Below, one piece after another: positions 22,188 to 34,550 of a DNA stretch of 64,000 bases. A program made the translations under genes and the position numbers. The notes under the pieces were generated by a model. It did no database searches, was not told the DNA's origin, and saw only the letters and a list, made by a program, of their open reading frames with translations. Within the stretch, counting starts at the first letter, position 1. Each line of letters begins with the position of its first letter. The stretch comes from Lineus longissimus (lineage: Eukaryota > Nemertea > Pilidiophora > Heteronemertea > Lineidae): assembly GCF_910592395.1 (NCBI RefSeq), contig NC_088318.1, positions 11,284,349 to 11,348,348 on the forward strand, given 5' to 3'.

Positions 22188-22736
22188 ATGGCAAAGGAGA
22201 AACTCCTCTCCTGCAAGGACGAACTGAAGAATTACCAATTCTGGAAAGCGGTCCGCTGTGAGTTTTTAGTGACCATGCTACTGATTTTTGTGGGCTGCGG
22301 TTCGTGGACCCACAGTGATAACAGCTCAATAAGGGAATTGAAGATTGCGTTATGCTTTGGGTTGGCCGTAGCAACTCTCGTGCAATGCGTTGGCCACATA
22401 AGTGGAGCGCATTTGAACCCTGCTGTCACAATGGCTATGCTAGTTACAAGAAATTTAAGCATCTTACGGGCAATCTTTTACATGATAGCGCAATGTGTTG
22501 GGGGTATAGCTGGCGCCGGGATACTATACGGACTCACCCCCAATGCTACGTATCATTCCTTGGGCGTCGCCAGCGTCCGGGACGATATGCCTCTGGCCCA
22601 GGCGTTCGGCATGGAGTTTATGATTACGTTTATAATGGTGTTTACCGTTTTTGCAAACGTGGACCCGAGAAGGGCTGATATGGGATCGCGGTCACTCGCT
22701 ATCGGATTATCTTATACTCTCGGGAACCTTTTAGCG
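22188..22736 (+). CDS. Aquaporin, exon 1 of 3 (first 183 residues)
   Basis: Encodes helices 1-5 of a classical (AQP4/AQP1-like) aquaporin. Markers are GHISGAHLNPAVT with the first NPA at residues 77-79, and the pore-lining F57. It ends at an in-phase GTAAGT donor after residue 183. The rest of the protein (second NPA loop, helix 6 and tail) is supplied only by the exons at 57261 and 58221, which join in phase 0 to 279 residues in total. Aquaporins are tetrameric membrane channels for water and sometimes small solutes. I start at 22188 because it has a strong ACCATGG context; an in-frame ATG at 22155 has a weaker one and would add 11 residues. The ar/R position in helix 5 is Asn180 (SYTLGN), where orthodox water channels have His. 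Confidence 0.92.
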
Positions 22737-25700
22737 GTAAGTCTTTTGCTTTCACGTTTACCATTTGCTCGGGTATCATTCCGCCTTCTCATATTTTCTC
22801 TCTTAAATATCGACGTCTGTGGAATCTAAGAACCAGTCTACACCTGTTGTTATGGTTATTGGGATGACTGCGATTGCATGTCAGTATTGTGGTGTATATA
22901 ATTTGTAAATAGCGAAGAGAAATCATTCAGGTTTGTCTGCATACCTCGGCACTTGTGGTTCTACGTCGTTGAGGACGCATACGATGTTATCCGTTCGAGT
23001 AACCAAAGTTAGGCCTATGACGGTCGTGTTTATTGTGCTTCCCTGTGACTTTAGTAATTAGAAACAAACATTGGGATCAGTTATCATACTGAAGTATCAC
23101 TGTGCATGCGAATTCACACGCATGCAGTTCGGAATATCACCAAAATTGGCGATTTTTTAATTCAAGTTTCAATTTTGTGAACGAAGCGAGTAGACCTTTC
23201 AGGTCTCTGAGAGCGTTGTGGCGGAGTGGTGTGTTCACGTAGAATAACAATCAAGATGCTCACCACGACTTTTATGCATGATTCGCTATCATACCTCATG
23301 CCGACTCTTTATTATAAAAAGGCGCCCTGGGTGGAAACAGACAAACACAGATGGCCAATCATACCGGGGCAAAAGAGCGCACACATCAAGCTTTGCCAGA
23401 CGCCTCACTATATACTCCGGAACAGGACATCCGAAGATATCGATTCCCCGGACTCTGATTGTGACAAGAAAAATCATTATCATGCTTTAGATTAGAAGAA
23501 ATACATTTACCTTGATATAAACGGAACAGATCGATCGAAAGATACGCCGACGTATTGGTTTACATCATTACGTTATGATTATAGGAAAATGGGCAATGAT
23601 TAAATCTGTGGGTGACATTTAGCTATTTTTAATTGCTCCTGCCGCATGAATTTGGCGTTGCGCCGTATCTTGACACTGTAAAGGCAAACGTTGTTCTGAA
23701 AAGCATATTCTTCATAAATATGTTCTTCATATTTTCATGCGTGAAGCATATGTTGGACTATCGAGGCATATGCTAACCGTAGGGTCAAGTCTTTTTGCAT
23801 CCAAAGCTCGTCAAATTCACCACCTCTCCAAGAACACCGGCTATACGTGTATGTCCGCTAGTTTCTTCCAACAGCGGACAGTGCTATGTCTCCCTTTTTC
23901 GCTGAACCTCTATGTGGATACTGTTGCGTCTGGAACGCCAGGAAAGGGATGCCGTATTACCATATTGGAGATATTTCCTTCAAATGTAATTCTGTCTGGT
24001 GCCTGCCACACAGATCAAAAGGCTATTTTATATCATAATACACTTATATCATATTATCCCCTTTGGAAATATACGACCAATGCATTACTATACGAAAGTT
24101 ATGGTGCAATGGGAAAATAAAAACACTTTCTCTTTCTGAAGCCAAGATATGATTTACAATAACCCTGATATTAGTACTAAGTAGATTTTTGCCAGGTCAG
24201 AATATATAGTAACCTTTTATCATATATATACGGTTAAATACGAGTGACATTATAGCTCCTTTGATTAAAAAGCTAGCTGTTCCTTTGGCTGTTGCAACGG
24301 ATATAGTTTTATGCGAAATTTCCAAAAGGTTTGTATTTCAAATAATTTTTTTGGTCGGCAACAAAAAAGAAGCCAGAGCTGCACGCATTGCTATTTTTTT
24401 ATTATCAGATGTTATCATCATGTCAGGCATATCCTTTTCAAAATCATGCAATTGTAATCAGAAATACAACCAATAGATCAGATATAAATCTGGGAAGAAC
24501 TAGTACTACCAGTATGTGAGGGAAACAAAAAGAACCATGTTCGTGAAGTGTAGCGTCTGGCTTCCCTTCTCTGGCTCATGGAAGCCAACGAAATGTCACT
24601 CTGAGTCAAAGAAGGAGGATTTTGTGTGATACACAGGGAAGATCAGACGGATTACAAAGACAAGGGGATTGTGCGTGGTCAATCCGGTTTCAAAGTAACT
24701 TACGACCGGGTCTGGAGGAATGTCCAACTGCAGTAGTGAGAATTGAGACTGGTAACACTAAATTTTAAAATAACGATTCTGCCAGACCTCACTGTGTGGA
24801 TACAGGCTTGGCAATGTCAATTTGGTATTTTTTAGGGGATCCGTAGGCCAGACGACCCAGCTTGTGTACTGTGTGTGACATCTGTGGTTTTTTCCCATGT
24901 TTCCCATACATGTACATTACATAGACTGCTAGAAAGACCATGACTTTTCAATAAAGAGCAACACAGAAAAACGTATCAATCTATATCTCTCAGTGTTCCC
25001 AAACAATGAAGGGAAACACTGAGAAAGGGAATCAATCAGAAACGGAGAAAGATATTGCTGTCACAAAAAGTTCTCCTTGTCATGCTTTTGTATCATGGTT
25101 AATTTGATTTCAGAATTTACGAGAAGTTCGTGAAACTAATTTCATTTTATTGCTTCTCTTTGTAATGAACAAGCGACAATGAGGAGCATTGCGCCCAAGT
25201 GAAGGCACCAAATGGAATTTACTGTTTAGTCGTAAACATTGTTAAGGAGGATGCTGTCGGATGCCGGGTGCAAACTTTAAAAAAAAGTAACTGTATTGCG
25301 GTGTAAGAACATTGTCTCAAACAGTGGCAACAGTCTTATCCATTCTGAATAGTCGTCGTCTTAACTGGTTATTTTGACCAAGAAACTCCCGCGAACCGGC
25401 GCACGTCTCTTTGCATGTTGATCTATCCCTACGGTTAACCTCCGCGAGCTGGTTTGCTCGTTTCCAACATCATTCTCATTACGTGGATTAGGCCCATCGA
25501 CCCCAATAAAAACTGTTTCATGGCGTCCTTGTTATCAAGATTTACGCTTTGATAAGAGTCGAACAATGGGAATTTAGGCCAGGTGCGAACGGGCTTTGTT
25601 TAAAGACAATAGACCGTGTTGGATAGGCCTAAATTCTTTTAACTGCGCGGGAGTGAGGGGCAGAATAATGTAATATTCCAGAGAGGAGTTTGAAGGTGTT

Positions 25701-28700
25701 AGGCTTGAGCATAACTTCTGTCTCGGCCTATGGCCACAAGACCTCGTCGCGACGGCCTTTTACCAAATGTCGTGATTGTTCAGCCTCTTGGCAATGATAT
25801 ATCTTTATCATCGTTTATAGCATCGTCATGACTGGGGATCATTTGCTTGCATTTGCTGTGTAATCCATGCTAATCCTGTAATAGCTTGGAACAGTGTTTA
25901 GGCTGAGCTTTCCGCCACCTTCCTTGTCGTGATAAAACCGGAACTAATCTCTTCCGATTCCCGTTAAAATCACTTTTTAATCCGCCATACGTGTCCTCCA
26001 AATTAAACTGACTAAAAGCGTAGTCATGAAATAATGCTTGAAGCTTTACGTGTGAATCCGGTACATCCGCCGGAAGTGCCCGGGGTTTTCCTAGCGACGA
26101 GTAGTAATAGCATAAACGATGGTTGCTGTCCAATTGTACGTTCGTCTATTCACCAATTAAATGTGAGTAACTCTGTGTTTGTCAGCGAAAGAAATACGCG
26201 TTAATGTAATTAATTAATGGGAAATGCGTACACCCCGCATAGCCATCATCCTAATGTGAACCCTTAACCAATTAGTGCCATCATTATTTGAACCCGTTGC
26301 TTCCTTTCATTATCGCCGCCATTAACGAGCAGGGAAGGCAGTCACATTGACAGCGATAAAACTTTATATCAAGATTCAGTTTTCTGCCTTGCTAATTGCT
26401 TCATTGAGGACCCGGAGGAGGAGACAAGCGTCCCAACATAATTCCTTTATAAAACTATTATACAAGTACAAGAGGAAATAACGTCAAGGAATATCCTTCA
26501 GGAACAGCAATGTCCAAGGTTCAAGTTTGTGGCAGTTTTTTATCATGCATAATCAGAAATGGGGGGGGGGCTAGCCACCCAATTAGCCACTATCAATCCA
26601 TTATTGACTTGTGACCAGACATTTTACCTTTATGCATTCTCTATTTCGCCATGCACTGCGTGGCCGCGGGAGGGGGTGAGGCAAAACGAAATCTTCAGTC
26701 ATGACTCGAGAACGCCACAAATTGGAATGTAATCCGTGCCGGCTTCCTGATCCTCCCTAACTGATCGGATGCGATCAATCACCATTAACAGGGTGACAGC
26801 GGTGTATCTTTATCAATATCACATGGTTATTCGCAACAATGTTAGCAATGGTAGTTGTCAAAATGAGCGATGGCTGATACAGAATGGTCTAAAACAAGTT
26901 AGATCTGGTTCATTACAGAGGCATTTCATGACTCGTTACGTGTACACCGATTTTTACTGACGAGGGTCTTTACCAAAGCGCTCCACGACACGACAGCACC
27001 TCGGTTCTGGTAGAATTTGAGGCACTCTGGAGTCGCTGCCCGTCGTTTAAGCGCTCACCTGAGCTCACTTTTAAAGAAGGAAATGTCGGCGAATGGACCG
27101 GGCTTCAAATCCATCGGTCTTGGATTGATTATCGGGCACCTCGTTCACCAGCGCGTCATATTGCGCTCCACTCTCTACTACATGTATATATGCTTTTCAT
27201 CGTAGATTGGAAGTCGTGAATGGCGCTTACATGCAAACTGATTGGAGATCGGTCTGAGCAACATCGAAACTGCATCAATCATTGACGCTTTAACCATCAA
27301 CTGGACATGTTTCCAATCGATACACCCATATACAGCGTATGCTAGTTTAGGATATGATGGATATAATCAGACGGACAATTGCGTAGACCACGGTTGTGGT
27401 TTAGCCAGGGATTAGCAGAAGCATGGTCCGGCCACTGTACAAATGTTTGTGAGATTAACTCTGGTAGAAGCATCATTCGGGAAGCCAGTCAATGACGAAA
27501 GCTATTTCTACCGATGCGATTTTGATTCTCGATATCCAGCTTTGAAAGCGGTCGTAAACCCAGCCTTACAAACGACGAAGTACGAATGTCTATATTCGAA
27601 ATCTTGTGACTTCGCATTTACAGAAGTGCGTTCGTTATGGTTGTGAAATCTCCTTGATGAAGCTCATACGCTTACGTTAAAAAATGCACTTCTCTAACGA
27701 AAGAGTAATTACGCTACTCTCGCCTTTCCTACGGTATTCGACAGAAGTTCGCTCCGAAGCCATCATGATCTCATGAGTTTGCCTCGCCACTATCGAGTGA
27801 TTGAGCGATCTCAAAACATTGCGGGTCAAGATGCTCCGAAGCAAGTGATCGATTCAGTGATGCCGAGGTAGCCAGGCTGCTACCTTCATGGTGACTCTCA
27901 TGAAAACAATGCGTGTATCAGGATTTCAAAACTATCAGTGACGATTCTGCTTGAAACAGCAGGAAAGGCTGATAAATAGCAAATAAGGATGAAAGCAAAT
28001 TTGTCAGTGACTGGTTCCCATATGCAAAAATCTCGAGTATCTTCGACTTTCTTTATCATCATGTATTTTGATTGATGGAGACGCTGTGCGCCTCTAATTA
28101 ATTGGGACGCGCGTTCTGTTTGCGAGACGCAGAATTGGTTGATGTTTGTACGGCAGCATTCGTATTTGCCATGTCATATAGAAAGAATATTTGATATCTG
28201 AGCATGATTTGTAAAGACCATTTTTATCCAATGGGAGTTCGATCACTGTGTGCCGAAAATATAGGCGTAGGTATATGTGTAAGGGTTTTCTTCTTTCGAT
28301 GAAAATCATTGGCTCCGCCGATTCAACTTAAACTATCATATGAATGGTCTCCAGATTCACTTCAACTAACGATCACACCAAGAAAAACAGCGTAATCATG
28401 CCGAATAAATCATCCCAGCATCGATTTTCTGTCCGAATCAAATGTGATACCACCTTCGAAATGATACCGAAATCAAATCATCTCTCTCGAAATGACGTGC
28501 ATTTATCGCGAGAGTTGGCGTACCTGTCACGAGATTGTATCGGGGAATCCAACACCGCTCGCGCTCTGGTGAATCATATTGTGGAATGCGATAGTTGAGA
28601 TGACATAGCGCAGTAAATATTGAGTTATCAGGCTAATATCAATCATAATTGGCCGTGATCTATATCAAGCTAACTTGACTTAGCAATGTGGATGTAACTT

Positions 28701-29214
28701 ACACACCCATTTACGAAATGTAAGGAGAACACAGAACCATCATTCGAAGTTGGAAGAATAGCACTACTGATCGTCGGCCCCCATCTGGAAAGCTACTTTC
28801 TCCAGCTCCGACAACAAAAGACAGTTGTTTGGATTCTGGCGAAGTTCATGTGGGATTCTGACATTTCGAATGAAGGTCTGTCCAAGGTGCCTGGATAATC
28901 GTATGGATGGGGTTCCATCATATCGAATGAAGTTCCGTCTGCCATTGCCTTGCGTTGCTGGCCAAAAGGTCAAAGTATCAGTAATTGGTAGGTCATGAAA
29001 CATACCCATCTGGCATTGGGAGTTGCCAATATTGATTGGAACAGCCTAGTGATTGTCCAGATGTAATTTATGGAGATGATGGGGGGGGGGGGGGGAATGA
29101 TATGCAATCCTTTACATAGCTGCAGCACAGAAGATGTTCCTCCATGTCTGTCCGGATTTTATGCTGGTCCTTGTGTCGCCTTTGCTCGAGGACGGGCACC
29201 AACTCTGCACAGTT

Positions 29215-29416
29215 CTTCCTCCAAATCTCTCTTAGCCACAATCTTACCCATATGTTATGCTCAACAGAACAAATATCTAATAACCGTCGTCTTTACTCTC
29301 TCAGGCATAGATGACTTCCTCTAAATCCCTGCAAGCCACAACCCTATACCCTCATGCTCAACCGAACGAATGGATGTCTAATAGCTGTCGTCGATACTCT
29401 GTCAGGCATAGAAGAC
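29215..29416. repeat. Tandem duplication, two units of about 100 bp
   Basis: Units 29215-29314 and 29315-29416 align end to end with roughly one difference in five. Both start CTTCCTC and end GGCATAGA(T/A)GAC. Confidence 0.75.
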
Positions 29417-31328
29417 AAGTTACACACAAGATATCAGAGATCGCATTTTATATGCATGATGTCTTTATTTATTGTTATTTGATGTGATGCATCCGGTTTG
29501 AAATGAAGGGATGTTGAGGGAAAGAGGCTTGTTTGCGATTGCTTCCGGTATGAAATGTCACTCCAGCCTCGTTCCCGACATCGAAAATACGCATCTCATT
29601 ATGGGAAGAGCTCCGTCTGCTGATCGTACGGAGCGATCAACAACCCAAATATCACGAGTTCTCGCAGTGAGGTGCGTACGTGGTTTGCTGGATGTCATGC
29701 CGCTACAGCCCGTCATGTTATAGAAAATTACACAGTCGGTGACATTTTTTGTCCCTAACTACAAACATTTCCGCTCATCTCCAAACCAGCTACATTTACG
29801 GATGATCTGAGAGACCAAAACTTATATCTTAGAGGCATAATGGGTGCCATGATTATTTGATGAGGGTTATTACTCGAGTTATTTGAGCACAGCTGGTGAT
29901 GATGGGAGGAAACTACGTTATTATCCAGTTCATCTGCCATGGGCCGGGGTATTAGGAATCAGAACCCCAAACTGTTGAAACTCCACAACTCCAGCATGGG
30001 GGTAAAACACTTTTTTTTCAATCCCTTTGATGATATTAATTCCTTGGTTCCAAACTTGGTTCACGTCCAACAACCGCAGAGTAGCAATTAATATCAAACC
30101 AAACATGCCTCTTTCACTTTGGCTTCAGTCACTCGAATCAATGCTGGCTTCCCGAGGCCGGCTTTGGCTCCAAGATCCCACTTCATTTGCTGCCTTTAAT
30201 AAATAGCACTTTGAGAGTGACGCGAACAAAAAAGTGGTTTGCTCATGGTAAGCTAATCACATCAACGGAACTTCCCGCGGCTGTTGTTGTGATACGAAAA
30301 AAGCAAGAAGTAATTTCCTGCTAACACAAGTGTAAATGTAGTGCCATTTTATATTCCTGCGCGGGTGAAAGATGGATTGATGCTGTGAATGATATTATTC
30401 AGCCGCCTGTAAACGAGACCTTTCTTTAATTTTTCGCCTGTTGAAAGAAAAACCTGAGGCCATATGTTTGAAAGAAGGAAAGATGTTTCTGTGATAATGT
30501 AGGTGCCTGTACATGTGTAGTTTGACTGACACTATTCATGGTGTTATTGGTGAAGAATAATGAAAGCCAATTTACGGATCTTCCTAGTTGGTTTAGAAGA
30601 GGAGCGGCACTGGATGGGTTTCGTTCAATATAACCCACCAATGTCATGTGGCGTTACTGCCTTGATTTATGAATTTGTACTCCGGATTAAGGATATAAAA
30701 CCGTTTCTAAAGATATAAGTATTTATATATTTATCCATGATTGCAAGATCCGTTGACCGCTCACCAGAAGCGAGGAAGAACATCATTTCTCTTCAACGGT
30801 CCCGCGGAACGCCAACATATATACATCATCTCACACAGTCTCGGAAAAATATGACACAAAGGTCATCCGATATTATGGCTCTTGTGTCGCTTCATGTAAA
30901 AACACCATTGTCGGGTTGACATTCAAGCCGTGTTATGCCAACTGAGCAGAACAGAGCGAAATAGAATAAACGTCTATTGTCCTTTTTCTTTTCGTTCCAC
31001 GCGTCTTTTGTAAGCAAAGGAAGTGATGCTTATAATGAATGTCATGTGAAGTTTGGGGTCATGGTTTTCAAATTCCTATGCCAAGGGAGTAATAGTATCT
31101 CAACACAAAACCCCATGCAATGCAATATTGAAAATGTGGTTTGTGATTATCATCGTAGATTCGAATTCTGTGTCGGAAACATACACTGTTTTCCTTTTCC
31201 ACTACGTTATTTAGCCCCTAAGACCTCGCAGTAAAGAGAATTCAGGCCGTGCACGGCCTTTTGTCTCACATGTTTTGTCTTTAAACAAAGGCTATTGACA
31301 CCTTGACCTAAATTCCCATTGTTCGCCT

Positions 31329-31438
31329 GTCTTATCAAAGGGTTTACAGGGCAAAGCTCAATAACATCCACCACACGAAACCGCTTTCGTGAGGGTCGAT
31401 GATGCTTAACCGCCAAGTGCAAGTATACGGTATACACG
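31329..31438. repeat. Diverged direct repeat, copy 1
   Basis: Aligns with 32477-32586 from TGTCTTATCAAAGG through CCACGAAAC, GGGTCGATG and CTTAACCG to a run of alternating TA. Flanks are not shared. No gene is involved. Confidence 0.6.
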
Positions 31439-32476
31439 TAGGGCCTATGGCATCTTCTCCAATGGCGATCTTAAATTGCACATCATGGCTTTGAACTGTA
31501 CCACTTTTTTAACCACTTGTCGACAACTTAGAAGTATCACATGCCATTCACTTTTTCTTCTGTCAGTTATTAGTGATATTTTACATCACCAAACCCTTGT
31601 CGGTTTTTTCATTACTTGATTACTGGAGCTTTCTTATGTCAAAGGTTCTATGGCACCCATCACTTACAGCTAATGATGTGTTATATGGATGCCGCGGGTG
31701 TCGTCTCAATTTACTATGATGGACATTTTAATTAAATTAGGATCTAATGGGTCTTTATATTATATCTTAATGGCGTGGAGTAAAATTTCTATAGTGTATT
31801 CTATTTCGGTTTGGCTTACTCTGCATAACGGCCGTATATTAATGATCCAGTCACCGAGTCAGCATTATGCTATTCAAAAAATCGATGTTATAACATTCTG
31901 AATTGTTCCAGTGATAAATGTTTCTGCTTTGTATTGGTGCCCTATTCGCGGACATGGCGACTACTGACAGAACACAAAAAAAAAACATTCGATGTGTTGG
32001 AGGGGAAGTACCCACACAAAAACACGAACAGATACTAGCCTACACTGGCAATCTCTATACTGATGTTCTCTGCTCTCGATTTGAAATCGAAAAAAACCCG
32101 TCAGATGCTGTCATAAAAATCTGGAAGTGAATTCGGATGTCATTAATGGTATATTTCGCTCACGGTTTAATTATGAAAAGCCATTACGGGAATTTCCTAT
32201 AATCGTTAAACTTAAAGTGACTGGTTAATTTGGCCCGCATGGCAATTTGAACACTTTATGGCATTACGACCATCGATTTTGAGAATCAGAGCTGTAAATC
32301 CGCTCCAAATCCGTCCATAGCCATCCATCATGTCGTGCTGAACGACGCAATCCATTGTTGAGCTCCCGGCGAGTTTAACTTTAGGCAAGTTATTAATATT
32401 GTTTTGATTGAATTAAGGCCACTTATCTTTCATAAGGCAAACTGGTAATAATATTTTGATTCGTGCATTATTCTAA

Positions 32477-32586
32477 TGTCTTATCAAAGGATTATCTGGG
32501 CAAATCATTGTTGACATCAACCCCACGAAACTGCATCCATGGGGATCGATGGCCTTAACCGGCAAGGGCAAATACACATATATACT
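32477..32586. repeat. Diverged direct repeat, copy 2
   Basis: Partner of 31329-31438, displaced by 1148 bases in the same orientation. Confidence 0.6.
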
Positions 32587-34550
32587 GTTGGAAGTAGTCG
32601 TGCTTGTTTCAATGTCAATATTATATAATATGACACCAAACTGCAGGTCTTTGTATCCGAAAAGTCTGTGCTTCAGCTTCTAAGTCTTACTTCCCCTTCA
32701 AAATCAATCATTCCCGGATAGCATTTTATCTGACGATGATTGAGGCACTGCCGTGAGACGTGGGTGATTGAAAGCCCCATTACTCAGCCTTATTACCACA
32801 TATAATGTTACCGCGCGTTTGCTGGCTTATCACATTATATAGATGAAGGAATGCAGTTAGACACTGTGCCAGTCCCAATAAGATTCTGACTGATTAGATT
32901 ACTTGGCACCTTATTTAAAGACCAGTGAATAGGTAGAACATCTCAGTCGATCTTGCTTCGAAAAGGGTAAAATGTATTACCAATGTTAAAATCGGTACGC
33001 TAGAAACGAGCTTAATGGTTCTTCATCAGGTGGTGAATTTCTAAGTAGGTGGTTGGAAGTTGATGATGGTGTTCAGATCATCCAGAAAACCGTTGCCTTA
33101 AAGGGGTGAACAGCATTACCGGTGATGAAATTGGCTTGCATACACAGTTTTATACGTACATGTATGTTTTCTTTCTGTTTTCTGACGGAAAGGTGATAGC
33201 GAGAACTGAGTTGCACAGGTACGAAGGACCAAGTTGCTCGATTGGCATTAGCAATATTAAAACGTTGGGGTTAAGTCCTACCGCTAAGTTCATGCATACT
33301 ATTGTTAGCGAAATCTACCGAAACCCTTAAACAGCCCTCTTTCGCCATCTCAAAGAATAAACGAGGCCGGTTCGAGCCATCTTCATTCCTCATAAAGCAT
33401 TGTAAATCTCCTTATCATGGGAACAGTTTCAAAACCAAATTGTCTTTAAATCCAACTCTAGTCAAGCTAGTTATAAATAACGCATGGTGCGCATCCCATT
33501 TTATCTGGCGGTATTAGAAGTCTTTGAACGAGACCCCGGGGAGAGTGGGGGAAATTGGTTGCTCGTTCCAATGGCTGTTTTGACCCCAGTACGAAAGCCC
33601 TACGGGCAATGACGGATGTGACAGGAATTAGGCTACGGATGGTTCAGTAGCAAGACGATTGTGGACCCATAATCTTCGCAAAATGACTGTGTATGGCAGA
33701 AGTAAGATATTTGCTTTAAACCAGCATGTAGGTTCCAGCATTTTCCGTTAGCTTTTTACCCTGGTGTTCAAACCATGCAGATATAAGTTTCTGATACTAC
33801 GTGTTCCAATTTTGTCATGGTTCACTACTTTAGATTTTTAAAGCCCAAGTCTGAAATAGCTGGAATACTTCCGTCCATGTTTATCATTTGCACCTTGCGC
33901 ATGTCGGCACCCTTATTACCGACCATCTGTCTCGCAAGAGGAGATGTGATTGTGATTATGAAGGGGAAATGAATTGAGAAGGAAGTCTCGATGGACGTTC
34001 ATAATGACATAATGAGCAAGTCGCCAAGACAGATAGTTGAAAAACAAAATTGGCCGCATTCACCGACCAGCCAGATTTGCCGATTGGGAGAAAAACTAAT
34101 GAAAGCTATTTCGCTCAATAACGTCAGATGAAATAAAATAGCAACGATACTTAGTTGCTATGTTTGCGACTTCCACACGATCGAGCTCATGCCGGGTGCC
34201 ACTCATGCCACTCCAAAAGGCTCTCCTTCTTGCCGCAGTCGCATGTTTTTTACAGGCGCGAATTTAGCGATGACTTCTTGGCTGATTCCCGGTGCTGGTG
34301 GAGAATCGATACCACAGGGGCTGGTACACGGCACGAAGACCGGTATTCGTTCAGCGTAATCGCAGCACAGTTTCGCGTGCAGAGTTCCATGCAGAAGAAC
34401 ACTTTTACTAACAGGGTACGAACCACACGAGGAAATCCGGGGTTTTACTTTCGCTTCTGCGGCTCTGAACCCTGATTCCTCTCAGGATGGGTCAGAACAA
34501 CTTTTGCCTGATTTAAAAATGCAGCGAAAGAGTTCATCAGCACTTTTCAT

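Larger units (their letters stand above)
22737..34550. other. Aquaporin intron 1, gene-free proximal part
   Basis: About 12 kb with no exon I can support on either strand. Open frames are short, have no Cys or domain pattern, and do not meet splice sites in phase. It holds a tandem 100-bp duplication, a pair of diverged 110-bp repeats and G-homopolymers, each listed separately. Confidence 0.5.

Noticed and set aside
28764-29009. 81-codon minus-strand frame
   Set aside because: Protein-like in places but has no signal, domain, splice partner or recognisable family; not supported as a gene.
29900-34550. CRISPR-like or operon-like organisation
   Set aside because: No regularly spaced repeats; the window is clearly eukaryotic nuclear DNA.
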